Assembly: GCA_910574835.1 (NCBI GenBank)
Contig: CAJTDE010000005.1
Span: forward strand, 124,001 to 188,000
DNA length: 64,000 nucleotides
Direction of reading: 5' to 3'
From: Clostridia bacterium
Lineage (GTDB): Bacteria; Bacillota; Clostridia; Lachnospirales; Lachnospiraceae
The notes beneath the pieces are model-generated. The model was not told where the DNA came from. It searched no databases and saw only the letters and a list, made by a program, of their open reading frames with translations. The position numbers and the translations under genes are program-made. Position 1 is the first letter of the stretch. Every line of letters starts with the position of its first letter. Shown piece after piece: positions 16,617 through 25,846 of the stretch.

Positions 16617-16856
16617 ATGGCTAGAATAATATGCACATGTGGAGCTCAACTAAGTAATAGCGAAGCTCCCAATGATATTCAATTAAAAGTATATACAGAT
16701 AGGGAGTGGGAGGAAATTTTTAATTGTGATAATATCATACCTTGGAGGATACCATTGCCAAAATATGATGTTTGGAGATGCCCTATATGTAAAAGTATAT
16801 ATGTTTATCAGGATGATAAGGAAACACCAATTATGGTTTATCGATTAGAAGTGTAA
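16617..16856 (+). CDS. Small zinc-ribbon-like protein, probable immunity
   Basis: 79 residues from ATG 16617. Two Cys pairs (CTCGAQLSN near the start and WRCPICKSIYVY near residue 60) suggest one zinc site. It immediately follows the remnant of a toxin tail, the normal immunity position. Cysteine-rich immunity proteins are known in these loci, but I cannot assign this one to a named family. Confidence 0.65.
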   Translation: MARIICTCGAQLSNSEAPNDIQLKVYTDREWEEIFNCDNIIPWRIPLPKYDVWRCPICKSIYVYQDDKETPIMVYRLEV

Positions 16857-17050
16857 AGGATAAATGATTGTTATTACTCATTGGTGCCAGTAGCTGACAC
16901 CCAGGGAAATATAACCTCCCATGCTTAAGTGTAAGTCATATGACAAAGCTTACACTGCCCGAGGGCGGCATCTGGCATTACACCTACGACCCGGAGGATC
17001 AGCTTATGAATGGTACATGGCCTGAATTTTGGGGAATTGGGAGATGAAAA
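16857..17050 (+). pseudogene. Rhs YD-repeat scrap
   Basis: Between about 16895 and 17020 the DNA is GC-richer and encodes a YD-repeat-like piece (LPEGGIWHYTYDPEDQLM) ending in GTWPEFWGIG and a stop at 17046. It provides the ribosome site for the next gene. The remainder shows nothing recognisable. Confidence 0.6.
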
Positions 17051-17620
17051 ATGTATAAAACATATAAATATAAAAATGGTGAAATAAAATTATTAAAAAA
17101 TGAAATACCAATGGCAAGAGACTATGAATATAGGTCGAAATTTTTTCAAGTCATAAGGAAAACACAACAATTGGATAATGAATTCTCGCTTGGTATAGAA
17201 ATGAAAATTCATAGGGGAGGAAGAATTTGTTATGGTTTATTAGGAGCGGAAGTGAAATCTGGTAAAAATCTGGAAGCAATAAATGTACATATTGCATATA
17301 CAGATAAAAATAGAATTAGATATAATGATTCTTGCCTAATAAATGATGAATTTGTTTATAAAGGTTTACCAGAAGAGTACATAGAAAAAATAAATAGTTC
17401 CATTACAGAAGAAATTTTAAATAGAAAAAATTTTCCGCAATGTGATATTTTTTTTGATTATGCAGCTAACTGTGAAGTTGGATCAAGTCCTGCCTTATTT
17501 GGGTGCATTGCTAAAATGCTGATTCGTTTAATAAGTTCAAATTTAATGGATCAAATTTTTAATATGGGTATTAAGGAATTTACAGAAGAATTTGTACAAG
17601 ATGTTAATTTGCGATATTGA
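17051..17620 (+). CDS. Uncharacterised cytoplasmic protein, probable immunity
   Basis: 189 residues from ATG 17051, with GGGAG 9 bases upstream. No signal peptide or membrane segment; mixed alpha/beta composition with CEVGSSPALFGCIAKML near residue 145. No recognised family. AT-rich like its neighbours and flanked on both sides by Rhs debris, so an immunity gene without its toxin is the simplest reading. Confidence 0.6.
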   Translation: MYKTYKYKNGEIKLLKNEIPMARDYEYRSKFFQVIRKTQQLDNEFSLGIEMKIHRGGRICYGLLGAEVKSGKNLEAINVHIAYTDKNRIRYNDSCLINDEFVYKGLPEEYIEKINSSITEEILNRKNFPQCDIFFDYAANCEVGSSPALFGCIAKMLIRLISSNLMDQIFNMGIKEFTEEFVQDVNLRY

Positions 17621-17832
17621 AATCAGCGGCTTTCGGAGCCGTGAGTGTGAGTTTGTCTGCCGCAAAGACATCAAAAAGCAGCGGAGTAAACCGTACTTCG
17701 CCCAAGGCGGACTGGCGCCAGAGCATAGCCAAGAGCATGGGCAATACTACCAGCAGTTTTAGTAGGAGCAGCAGTCGTAGGGGTAACTGTTTTAGGAGTA
17801 GAAGGATACAAGCATCTGATGGCAGGAAGTGA
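17621..17832 (+). pseudogene. Rhs linker scrap of a third linker type
   Basis: Two frames are needed to read it: SLSAAKTSKSSGVNRTSP, then a hydrophobic segment (VGAAVVGVTVLGVEGYKHL) that parallels the Gly/Ala/Val stretch of the main Rhs linkers. It differs in sequence from the linkers at 780 and 11110, so a third Rhs gene variant contributed to this island. Confidence 0.6.
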
Positions 17833-17850
17833 AAGGAATGGATATAAAAG

Positions 17851-18135
17851 ATGAACGTAATAGAAAGTTTTTTACAGGCATAAATTAATACACAAGATTT
17901 ATATGATGATATTATTTTTTTTATAACATCATTTCATATTAGGAGAGGGGAATTTGAAGGAAATGAATTTATAATTAAAAAAATGGATCAGATAAACTTT
18001 ATCATATTTTCTGAATACACCTATGACAATGGCGAGTGTGAGATTCATGTAGCAGAAGCTATATATAGAGAGGTATTAGTCAAAAAAATAAATGCATATG
18101 CAGATTCTAAGGGAATTAAGATTCTAAGGATTTGA
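17851..18135 (+). pseudogene. Small immunity-like gene with an in-frame TAA
   Basis: ATG 17851 opens a 95-codon frame (MNVIESFLQA, stop, INTQDLYDDIIFFITSF, ending KGIKILRI and TGA at 18133). A single TAA at codon 11 breaks it; otherwise the frame is clean and AT-rich like the other immunity candidates. GGAATGG-type upstream sequence is weak. Confidence 0.6.
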
Positions 18136-18177
18136 TACAACTTCCTGTAACCGGAGCTGCATAGAAATTTCAGATGA

Positions 18178-18350
18178 AATTTGGATATTATAAAAATAGG
18201 TTTGCTACTGAATAAAGAAGAAACAAAAACCTATCTTTCAGACAGTAAAGGAGACCCGGAACAACATCTTCTGGTATGGTTTCGGTCAGGGGATGCTCCA
18301 GGGGCTTACCACCATACCCGGCTACCAGCCCAGTGTTGGCAAATCTTTTG
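18178..18350 (+). pseudogene. Patchwork of immunity and Rhs core fragments
   Basis: Bases 18181-18245 repeat the C-terminal end of the 13364 gene (LLNKEETKTYLSDS). Bases 18252-18335 repeat Rhs core DNA found at 7363-7440 (NNIFWYGFGQGL there). Both are too short to function and mark recombination points. Confidence 0.6.
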
Positions 18351-18380
18351 TGGCAGTATTTTAAAGAAGTAGGTGACAAA

Positions 18381-19483
18381 GTGAATAAAAAGATATACAT
18401 AATATTAACGTTTGCTGCAATCGGCTTTCTGGCCTTGCTTGTGGGAATAGTACATACACCGATAAAGGAGTCGAATGGAAAATTGGTGTTTATGGAAATG
18501 ACAGAAAATATATGGACAGAAAATAAAAGCTTGGATATTGCCCGGAAAAATAAAGAACAGGATCTTCCGGAACAAGAGCAGGCACCTGAAAACAGCATTT
18601 TAGATTCCAAAGAACAGGAATTAACAGAGGAAATCAATGAGCAGAATCTGGCTGCCTTGGAATGGGGAGATGAGTCTCCATTCCATGCATATGAGAGCTA
18701 TTGGGTCTTTCCGTTTGAAGAAATGGAGTATGCGGATGATAAGGAATTTAGAGAATTAAGAGAAATTTTCAGTGAAATACAATTTTATGGAGGTTTTCCT
18801 TTAGGGGATGAGGAAAAGTATAAAATTTGTAAGGACAAGTATGCACAGCTTCTTAAAAATGAAATAACCGTTACCGTTCCGGAGACAGGAGAGGAATGTT
18901 ATTTGGAGGAATTTGATCTTGTAATTAATAAGCATAAAGAGAAGCCTTATGATTTGGAGCGATATTATTTTTATTTATTCGATGTGGATGGAAATGATGC
19001 CCCTGAGTTATGTCTTTTTGAACGGCTGGAGACAGGAACTAAAAGGTTTACATGCATTTTTAAATATGATTTTAATTCGGATAAGATTGTATTATGGGAC
19101 AACTTTTCTTCCAGTTATAATCTTTTATTCGGCACGAATAGAATTGCAGGAGAGGGAAGCAATATGGATGGCTTTATTTTTTGGTTGGTAGATGAAAATG
19201 CAAAAAAAATATTTCGAATAGGTTTTGCATGGGAAGGAGCTATAACAAATGGGAATGTAGTATATATGGCCATGCTACCACAATATATAAATAATGCCAA
19301 TAGAGATGAACGGGTAGAACAAATGAAAAAAAGGCATTTTATGAAAGACAAACAGGAAGATACTACTTAAGAATAACTGAAGAACAGTACGAAGAATTAT
19401 CAAGCCATTATTTTGATGCAAGAGAGAAAGCCGCCGAAGAATTGGATAAGCTTGAAAAAAATTATTCGGAGCTGTTTGGATGA
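18381..19483 (+). pseudogene. DxDGxxPELC-family copy with a one-base deletion
   Basis: GTG start at 18381, 3149 bases downstream of the near-identical start at 15232. It is collinear with that gene (anchor, FPFEEMEYADDKEF, FDVDGNDAPELC) until about 19327. There the intact copy has ATGAAAAGAAAGGC and this one ATGAAAAAAAGGC, one base short. The frame then ends at 19370, while the proper C-terminus (ITEEQYEELSSHYF, KNYSELFG) continues in another frame to 19483. The deletion in an A tract could be a phase-variable or sequencing-sensitive site. Confidence 0.8.
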
Positions 19484-19579
19484 AAAGAGAACACCTATAA
19501 AAACTTTGATAAAACTTTACCTCAAACTATTATACGAACGATCATTGCCAAACATTTATAAAAATACCAGAAGATTGAA

Positions 19580-19975
19580 ATGAACAAGAATGAATTGATT
19601 TTTACTAACCAACTAAAATGTGATACTTTGCAAAAAGATGAATTGCGAATTGTAATATGTGGGAAAGATGTGATTACGAAAAAAGATTTTCTGGAAACAA
19701 TAGAACAAAAATTCTTTTTTCCGGAATCTTGCTTCGGAAGTTTAGATGCATTTATGGATTATATTCGAGATTTGTCTTGGCTCGATTGTGAAAAAATTAC
19801 TTTAATAATAACAGATAAAGATGATTTTTTGAGTGCACATATTGGTTTGAAAAAGATTATTTTAGATTGCTTTGAAGAGGAGATATTGCCATATTGGGAA
19901 ACGGATGTAGAAAATACGGAGGTTAATGGAAAAAGAAAAGAGTTTTTGGTGTATGTAGTTGATACAATTTGCTAA
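19580..19975 (+). CDS. Barstar-family ribonuclease inhibitor (orphan immunity)
   Basis: 131 residues from ATG 19580. The stretch LRIVICGKDVITKKDFLETI, followed by FPESCFGSLDAFMDYIRDL and ITLIITDKDDFL, follows the barstar pattern (beta strand, helix, then FPxxxGxNLDAxxDxL, then a strand). Barstar proteins bind and block barnase-like RNases in the cytoplasm. No RNase toxin is next to it, so it is an orphan immunity gene. A 105-bp fragment of a second copy lies at 35620. Confidence in the family is high; the cognate toxin is unknown. Confidence 0.82.
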   Translation: MNKNELIFTNQLKCDTLQKDELRIVICGKDVITKKDFLETIEQKFFFPESCFGSLDAFMDYIRDLSWLDCEKITLIITDKDDFLSAHIGLKKIILDCFEEEILPYWETDVENTEVNGKRKEFLVYVVDTIC

Positions 19976-20198
19976 GAGAGTGTGTATATTATCTTTTCGA
20001 TACCATTTTCAGTACTGAATGGAACCGCCGGCTTCCAATATCTAAGGAGCCGCTACTACAACAGCCAGACGGGAAGCAACCCGGTGAACCTCACAAATAA
20101 TTATCAAATTATGAAAATAATTGTTTTTGAAGGGGCCTTAAGTGCCGGTCAAAAATAAATACATAATTAGTATATAAATTTAGAGGAGGTGTGGAAGT
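19976..20198 (+). pseudogene. Rhs core scrap
   Basis: Bases 20028-20095 repeat the core (GFQYLRSRYYNSQTGS, then NPVNL) with an internal deletion between the two motifs. The rest is AT-rich and shows nothing, apart from GAGGAGGTG at 20183, which serves the next gene. Confidence 0.65.
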
Positions 20199-20825
20199 TT
20201 GAATGAAGATTTATATGAAAAGGATACTGTTATTTATAGAAAGCATCATAATTTTTTTGCTGGATTAATGATAGGTTTGCAATATAAACGGACTACACTA
20301 TTAGAAAGCAATTTGAAGCAAATAATGAATATAGGTTTTAGCAATAGTTTAATTTGCGAAAAAAATATTGAAGAAAAAGGAATGGAATTTTATGAAGATT
20401 TTTTGCAAGGTAAAAGAAAAGCTATTAGTGAGAATATGGGTGAAATAGGAATTACAGACATAACGATTCCAAAGGGAGAACCCGAGAAATATTATAGCTC
20501 TAAATATGTGTATTTTGATTCGGATAAAGATGGTTTAAAAGAACTTCATGTTAAGTCTGCTCGTTATTATTATATTATAAAATACGAAAACGGCAATCTA
20601 ATGATATGGAAGCAATTATCACCAGATTGGGAACCGTTAGATAATGGTGCATTTCTTGAAGAACGTATTTTTAGTGCACCAACATACACGGTATATTCAT
20701 ATAGTGTTGTAGATTGTAATGGTAATGATGCTTTTGAAATTAATTTTGGAACATATGATAGCAAGTGTCTGAAGATAACCAAATTAGGGAAAGGAAGAAA
20801 AATAATCGATTATCTTTTACAATAA
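20199..20825 (+). CDS. Uncharacterised protein with a DSDKDGLKEL loop, probable immunity
   Basis: 208 residues; TTG start at 20199 with GAGGAGGTG 7 bases upstream. A short hydrophobic stretch near residues 20-27 is too weak to be a clear anchor. YFDSDKDGLKELHV near residue 108 recalls the DIDGDGVPELC loop of the 9440 family, and a later VDCNGNDAFEI repeats the idea, so it may be a distant relative lacking the N-terminal anchor. Confidence 0.6.
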   Translation: MNEDLYEKDTVIYRKHHNFFAGLMIGLQYKRTTLLESNLKQIMNIGFSNSLICEKNIEEKGMEFYEDFLQGKRKAISENMGEIGITDITIPKGEPEKYYSSKYVYFDSDKDGLKELHVKSARYYYIIKYENGNLMIWKQLSPDWEPLDNGAFLEERIFSAPTYTVYSYSVVDCNGNDAFEINFGTYDSKCLKITKLGKGRKIIDYLLQ

Positions 20826-20843
20826 AGAATAATTAGATTATAT

Positions 20844-21269
20844 GTGTCTAAAATGGATATATCAGTTGAAACAATGATGGGAGAACTTTTTTTAGAATTA
20901 TTTCCTATTGATTGGATGAGAGTAACTATGTTTGCTGAAAATAATAAATATGAAAGGATTCCAGTTTTGATATATAGATACCAGAAAGGATTTGATAAAA
21001 TGTATCAAAATGAGCTGGAAAAATGTGTTGGAATTTTTAAGGGGAGACAGAAATGGACTATATTTCGAAGTTTTAAATCAAGAAATGAAAATTATTTATT
21101 AACTTTACAAAGTGTATTTTGGAAGATGAAAGAATGTGAAAAAGAGAATAGATTATATATAGAAAAAAAGGAGTTTTCTAAAAATTGGAAGAATATATGT
21201 GATGAAGCAATAGAAGACATTCCGCACTTAACTGAACATATCAGAACATATATGAGCAAACTATTTTAA
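20844..21269 (+). CDS. Uncharacterised small protein, probable immunity
   Basis: 141 residues, GTG start at 20844, 18 bases after the previous gene; ATG 20853 is an alternative. Lys/Glu-rich, cytoplasmic, with no recognised family. It shares the AT-rich composition of the surrounding immunity candidates and is followed by Rhs debris. Confidence 0.55.
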   Translation: MSKMDISVETMMGELFLELFPIDWMRVTMFAENNKYERIPVLIYRYQKGFDKMYQNELEKCVGIFKGRQKWTIFRSFKSRNENYLLTLQSVFWKMKECEKENRLYIEKKEFSKNWKNICDEAIEDIPHLTEHIRTYMSKLF

Positions 21270-21284
21270 AAGTTTCCTATATCA

Positions 21285-21668
21285 TGGACCCCTCTAAGCC
21301 AGAGCTGTAACACCTATACTGGGAACAACTCAGTAAACTTTGTTGTGGTACGGAGCATCGGAACCGTGGTGAAGGTGGTGACTGCAAGAGCTGAGGAGGG
21401 CAATAGCCAGCAGCATCACCGGAATAGCAGCAGTTTTAGTGGCCGCCGCTTTAGGCGTAGGAGTGTACAAGTATCTGACAGTGGAAAAAGTGACGGTAAC
21501 GCCTACTATTGCAGAGTAAATACTCAAGGTGGCGAAGAAGGGCATTATAAAAAAGGGCGGCCGGAAGGAGGAAAACCCAAAGAGGATCAATTAAAAAGAA
21601 AAGATACGGCAAAGGTTAAAAGTGAGGAGTTTAAAGAATTTTTGGAGGAACAGGGAGGTACACCTTGA
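21285..21668 (+). pseudogene. Rhs core and linker remnant with short tip tail
   Basis: Core scrap (NTYTGNNSVNF) at about 21305-21340, then a linker remnant readable in mixed frames (ITGIAAVLVAAALGVGVYKY, VEKVTVTPTIAE and a stop). From 21345 an ORF runs to 21668 and ends with KSEEFKEFLEEQGGTP, probably the end of a deleted toxin tip. Its TGA overlaps the TTG start of the next gene. Confidence 0.6.
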
Positions 21669-22315
21669 AAGATTTAATAAATGCAAAGTTATTACAATAC
21701 TTATCTGACCAGATATCACAGAAAGAACTTTATAAATGGTCAGTAAATATGTTACATAAAATGTTAAAAGGAGATATTCTTCAGCTTGACTATTTAGAAG
21801 TATGGGGAATTATAACTGGATTAGTAGAAATAAGCGATATTGGAAAAAAGTCTTGCGATGAGTTAATACAACAATTCAGAAATATTTTGTTAGGAAATGC
21901 ACAGGCTTCATTTACTTTTGCTATTCAAATTCCGCATAAGTTTGTAATGCAAGATTTAATACATTTAAAAAGTAGTCTGCAAAAGCGTTTAGAACAAAAG
22001 GAGTTGTCACAAAAGGAACTGCAAGAATTAAAATTATTAGTTCAAAAAGAGAGTGTTTCAGTCAATACACTTATGGAATTGTTGAAATCGCAGATAATAA
22101 ATTTATTAAAGCTTGGTTATTGCTTTCGTTGGGAAAATACTATAATTTTTGAATTGAAAAGTACGTTGTTTATTAGTAATGATACGGAAATGTCATTGGA
22201 AAAAGAATTATTGTTTAAAATAATTGCATTGTTAGAATGCTATAATGGAGAGAAATGTTTTTTTATTAATGTGAGATTTGAAGGGGGAGTAGGAAATGTT
22301 TCTATTCAGGCATAA
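21665..22315 (+). CDS. Immunity-like protein, first of a paralogous pair
   Basis: 216 residues; TTG start at 21665 overlaps the stop of the toxin-tail remnant (TTGA), with GGGAGG just upstream, so translation was coupled. N-terminal pattern LLQYLSDQISQKELYKWSV, MLKGDILQLDYLEVWGII is shared with the next gene. No named family known to me. Overlap with a toxin tail is strong support for immunity. Confidence 0.68.
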   Translation: MKDLINAKLLQYLSDQISQKELYKWSVNMLHKMLKGDILQLDYLEVWGIITGLVEISDIGKKSCDELIQQFRNILLGNAQASFTFAIQIPHKFVMQDLIHLKSSLQKRLEQKELSQKELQELKLLVQKESVSVNTLMELLKSQIINLLKLGYCFRWENTIIFELKSTLFISNDTEMSLEKELLFKIIALLECYNGEKCFFINVRFEGGVGNVSIQA

Positions 22316-22397
22316 CAACGAAAAACACCTTTGGTAACCTACTGTTATAAAATAGGCAAAAGCCCTGAAGGGCAGAAAAAATCATGGACAAATAAAT

Positions 22398-23096
22398 ATG
22401 CAGATAAATTTAAAAATATTAAAGCAAAAAATAGATGAATACTATAATAAAACTATTTCAAAAGATGACTTGGGAAAATGGGCGTCAAAAGGATATTATG
22501 CATTAATGAAAGGCGAATATATCGAAATAGAAAAATTAGAGATTTACCATTTTGTAAGGACTATTTCTACATTTCATATAAAGCCTAATGATAAAAAAGA
22601 TGAATTTCCCTGTAGTGAGGAAGAGGTTGCTAAAATAAGAGCAATATTGTGTGGAAGAGAGGATATCTGTTATACGTTTAATATTAGAATATATCAAAAT
22701 CTTTATTTGGAGGGAAACTATGCTGTCAAATTAAAAGAATTTAGGAGTCTAAAAGAAATAATTAATAGTGTATCTTTAGAACAGGTATCATCTTCACAAA
22801 TAAATTTTTTAATCGATTATGGGTATAATTATGAACCTCCAAAGGTTTTAACATTAATAGATCTTTTGGAGCAGAATATAAAAGATATCATAATTGAAAA
22901 TATTGATTCAGAGGAAAAGGAGTTAGATTTTATTCAGACAGTCGGTATTTATGCGGGTGGAGGGAGTAAAATAAATCAGCAAAATTTTCTTCCAAGTTTG
23001 AATAAGCTTTTGGACTGTGTGATGGGAAATATATTTTTTAGAATTACAATTACTTATAAAAAAGGAACCCCTTATCTATCTATTATATTATGTTAA
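22398..23096 (+). CDS. Immunity-like protein, second of the paralogous pair
   Basis: 232 residues from ATG 22398 (weak ribosome site). It matches the previous protein in layout: ISKDDLGKWASKGYYAL, MKGEYIEIEKLEIYHFV, then a variable middle and a C-terminal strand-rich part (FFRITITYKKG against FFINVRFEGG). Divergence is high, so the pair is an old duplication or two variants gathered for different toxins. Confidence 0.62.
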   Translation: MQINLKILKQKIDEYYNKTISKDDLGKWASKGYYALMKGEYIEIEKLEIYHFVRTISTFHIKPNDKKDEFPCSEEEVAKIRAILCGREDICYTFNIRIYQNLYLEGNYAVKLKEFRSLKEIINSVSLEQVSSSQINFLIDYGYNYEPPKVLTLIDLLEQNIKDIIIENIDSEEKELDFIQTVGIYAGGGSKINQQNFLPSLNKLLDCVMGNIFFRITITYKKGTPYLSIILC

Positions 23097-23159
23097 AGAT
23101 TGTATCAAAAATTCATAAAAGGCAGTAAAGCCAAAACAGGTTTCTTAGATATTTTATGT

Positions 23160-23504
23160 CTATAATCCGGGCTGGAAGGGACCGCATCACGGGCCTTGAC
23201 GTCCCGGAGGGAAGAAGCCTGTCCTGGGAATACAATGGGGCTGGGGATCTGATTTAGGAGAGGGATGCCAAAGAGAATGCGCTCTCTTATGCCTACGCTA
23301 AGCTGCACAGACTTTCTTCCGTTATCAATCCCAAGGAAGCAAAGGCCAGCATCTACAAAGCAGCAGAAGATAGTTACAACCTTAAGTAAAAGTTCTGGTT
23401 CCTCTTCTGTGAAAAAGAGCTGGGAAAGTGCAGTAGCTAGTAGTATCACCGAAAAAGAGTATGTGGAAGAATTTGAAGGATATGAAATTGAAAAGGAAGA
23501 ATAA
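23160..23504 (+). pseudogene. Rhs YD-repeat and linker remnant with tip tail
   Basis: Broken YD unit at 23160-23335 (GRDRITGLDVPEGRSLSWEY; premature TAG at 23257), then linker DNA from 23345 (STKQQKIVTT, VKKSWESAV) that changes at 23450 to a new tail, TEKEYVEEFEGYEIEKEE, ending at 23504. The tail overlaps the next gene, as a toxin end overlaps its immunity gene. Confidence 0.65.
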
Positions 23505-24006
23505 AATATTATTATCTAGTTTAGTAGTAGTTTTATTATTTTTAATTGTCACTAATAGCAGTAAGAATTATAAGATAGAAATTTTAAAAAATATGAAAAA
23601 TGGATTAGAGGATGAAAGTCTTGTAAATCATTATTGGGAATATATACGAGGAGCAAAAGAACTAAGCAATGTTCCGGTAATAATCAGATATTTTGATATT
23701 GATTTGAATAAAGATGAAGTTGATGATAAGATAGTTGTTCTTATTGGCCCCCCTTTTTCCACTTCTCATGGAGACACAGTTGAAATTTTAATAAATGATA
23801 ATGGGAAATACCATTTGGCTTTTAGCGGAGTCTTTAGAATAAATAAACAAGACAGTAAATATACGCCGTTAGGAAAAATTAATATTTTGAAAGAAATGGA
23901 GAATGGGTTTTATATAATTGAAATATTAGGAGATCAAACGGAAGTGGAACTTATTTATGATAAAAAAAAGGGAGAGTATGAAATGTATTTGACAGATTCA
24001 AAATAA
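23482..24006 (+). CDS. Membrane-anchored protein, probable immunity
   Basis: 174 residues from ATG 23482 (an ATG at 23461 is possible). N-terminal anchor ILLSSLVVVLLFLIV at about residues 7-22, then an extracytoplasmic domain with DIDLNKDEVDDKIVVLIG, again an Asp-rich loop. It overlaps the end of a toxin-tail remnant. An anchored immunity protein would match a toxin acting at the envelope; the toxin itself is gone. Confidence 0.65.
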   Translation: MKLKRKNKILLSSLVVVLLFLIVTNSSKNYKIEILKNMKNGLEDESLVNHYWEYIRGAKELSNVPVIIRYFDIDLNKDEVDDKIVVLIGPPFSTSHGDTVEILINDNGKYHLAFSGVFRINKQDSKYTPLGKINILKEMENGFYIIEILGDQTEVELIYDKKKGEYEMYLTDSK

Positions 24007-24039
24007 GTTTGAGCTTAGGGATTTGTAGCCATATTTTAT

Positions 24040-24180
24040 TAATTTGCTTAGAAAACCGTTATACCTTCACCGGAAACAACCCGGTGAATCTTCACAGACA
24101 TCCGGAACAGGTCCATGTCAGTAAATCCCATAGGAAAGATATTCATAAAACAAGGGAATGGTGTTTTTCCTGGTATTGTA
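24040..24180 (+). pseudogene. Rhs core scrap plus pre-toxin linker
   Basis: Core end (ENRYTFTGNNPVNLH) at 24050-24096, then the pre-toxin linker (MSVNPIGKIFIKQGNGVFPG) at 24116-24175, the same segment found at 1982 and 8620. It then runs straight into the ribosome site of an immunity gene start at 24193, so the toxin has been deleted cleanly. Confidence 0.7.
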
Positions 24181-24192
24181 GGAGATATCAAT

Positions 24193-24250
24193 ATGGAAGC
24201 ATTAATGACATTAAATTGTAGTAATTATTCTTCAAATATAATAGATGAAT
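24193..24250 (+). pseudogene. 5' end of an immunity gene cut by the transposon
   Basis: ATG 24193 (GGAG 9 bases upstream) encodes MEALMTLNCSNYSSNIIDE and is then interrupted at 24250. Joined to 34317 it continues in frame (LTHVLQAFQQIGWGIE) to 34702, giving a 147-residue protein. The transposon between them is 10,066 bp. Confidence 0.78.
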
Positions 24251-24339
24251 GAAACCAGATAAGGAGAAAACTCAAAATTTTGTTTAAGACAGTAGACATA
24301 ACAACGTGGAGTGAATATCTTATCTGGAGAAAATAGAAA

Positions 24340-24714
24340 ATGGCAAATATATTATTTGAGAAACTGGGCGGCAAATATGAGCGGCAAGGAGATTACTTAA
24401 TACCATGCTTGACTGTACTCGCCGAAGAAGAACAGCCGATAGGCACATGGGGACAGCGGCATCTGGACTATCTGAAGCAGTATCGCAAGGTTACATACAC
24501 CAATCTTCTCACAAACGGCAAGCTGAATACATACCTTGCCGACATCGATAGGCAGGCACAGGAACGCTTTGAAAGGCTCATAGAGGGCATGAAACAAGCG
24601 CAGGGCATAACGGAACGCCTAAAGGAAGAAAATGCCTTAGAATGGGTACAACACTTAAATAACATAAGGGCATGTGCGAGACAGATTGTGAACGAGGAAA
24701 TTGTTTTTGCATAA
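24340..24714 (+). CDS. tnpV: TnpV family transposon protein
   Basis: 124 residues from ATG 24340. The sequence (LFEKLGGKYERQGDYLIPCL, HLDYLKQYRKVTYTNLL, GKLNTYLADIDRQAQERF) matches the TnpV proteins carried by Tn4451-type transposons, whose role is not established. It is the first gene inside the left end of the element. Confidence 0.85.
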   Translation: MANILFEKLGGKYERQGDYLIPCLTVLAEEEQPIGTWGQRHLDYLKQYRKVTYTNLLTNGKLNTYLADIDRQAQERFERLIEGMKQAQGITERLKEENALEWVQHLNNIRACARQIVNEEIVFA

Positions 24715-24866
24715 GTACAGAAAGGCGGCAGAAAATTGCCGCCTAAAAATTTTCCGAAAAAGTCTTGCTTGTTACGTTGCGTAATGATTTATAATATGTT
24801 TCAGGAGGTAAAGGACTATGGCAAAATACAGGGCAATCCCAAATGGATATATGACAGTTGATTGAT

Positions 24867-25523
24867 ACCAGATAAGGATAAAAATAGATATGTATGGGCA
24901 GGAGCATAGACTTTCTCCTGCCACGCCTATATTTAGGCGGTTTGACGTTTGGTACGTTTTCCGTATTCACGTTCTATTTCCCGCATTTCTTCATCCGTTG
25001 GAATATCAACAATCCCGACATAGGAATAGTAGATGTCAATATCCTGTGTCCGTTTCCCGTCTTTTTTCTCGCATTCATGGACTACGATTTTATCCACAAA
25101 GGTATTTAAGATTTCGGGCGTTAGCTCGTCAATACGAGTATATTTTTTGGTGACGGCAATTAGCTTGGAAACATTGGTTGCTTCTGTGTCGGCTTCGCTG
25201 ACTTCGGATTTCAAGGTTTCGATTTTGTGTTTTAGCTGTTCCTGCTCAGCTTCATAACCATCTGACAGCTTGTAAAAGCGTTCGTCATTCAGCTTTCCGT
25301 TGACATTATCTTCATAGATTTTGCGGAACAGGCGGTCAAGTTCTTCCATGCGCTTTTCGTCTTTTTCAATCTGTTTCTGCTTTGCGTATAACTCGTATCG
25401 GCGTTCCGCAAGGGTAGTGTCAATCTGCTGTCGGATAAATACCCTTTCAAACTGCTGTAAATAGGACAGGAAATGCTGAAGCTGTTTTAATACCAACTGG
25501 TATAGGACATCTTCTCTGACTGC
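24867..25523 (-). pseudogene. Inverted right-end remnant of a second serine-recombinase transposon
   Basis: On the minus strand, 25523 to 24933 encodes the C-terminal third of a large serine recombinase (FERVFIRQQIDTTLAERRY, RLFRKIYEDNVNGKLNDERF, TKKYTRIDELTPEILN), very close to the protein at 32590 but differing at many positions. Beyond its stop the DNA continues to ACCAGATA at 24867, the same terminal sequence as the real right end. It is the right end of another element lying in reverse. Confidence 0.82.
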
Positions 25524-25532
25524 TTCGCATCG

Positions 25533-25838
25533 TGGTGTGCCGACCAGTGCGGCTATCTGGAAAGCGGCATCATCCCGAAATTCTCCCTCTGCTCGGACGG
25601 TGTAAACTGGTTCAAGGGCAAAAGGCAATGGCAGGATAAGAACTATGAGCCGCAGGCAGGCGACCTTATTTTCTTTGATTGGGGGAGCGACGGCTCAATC
25701 GACCATGTGGGAATCGTGGAGAGATGCGAGAATGGAACGGTCTACACCGTGGAGGGTAACTCTGGGGATGCCTGCAAACAGCAGAGCTATCCAGTCGGGA
25801 GTGGCTCAATATACGGCTACGGAGTGCCAAACTATTAG
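25533..25838 (+). pseudogene. CHAP-domain peptidoglycan hydrolase fragment
   Basis: The plus strand encodes WCADQCGYLESGIIPKFS, GVNWFKGKRQWQD, PQAGDLIFFDWGSDGSIDH (conserved CHAP His) and VYTVEGNSGDAC, and stops at 25836 (TAG). This is the C-terminal part of a CHAP amidase/endopeptidase domain of the type carried by conjugative elements. The N-terminal part with the main catalytic Cys is missing, and the fragment abuts the inverted recombinase remnant, so it cannot work. Confidence 0.75.
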
Positions 25839-25846
25839 CAGGGCAG

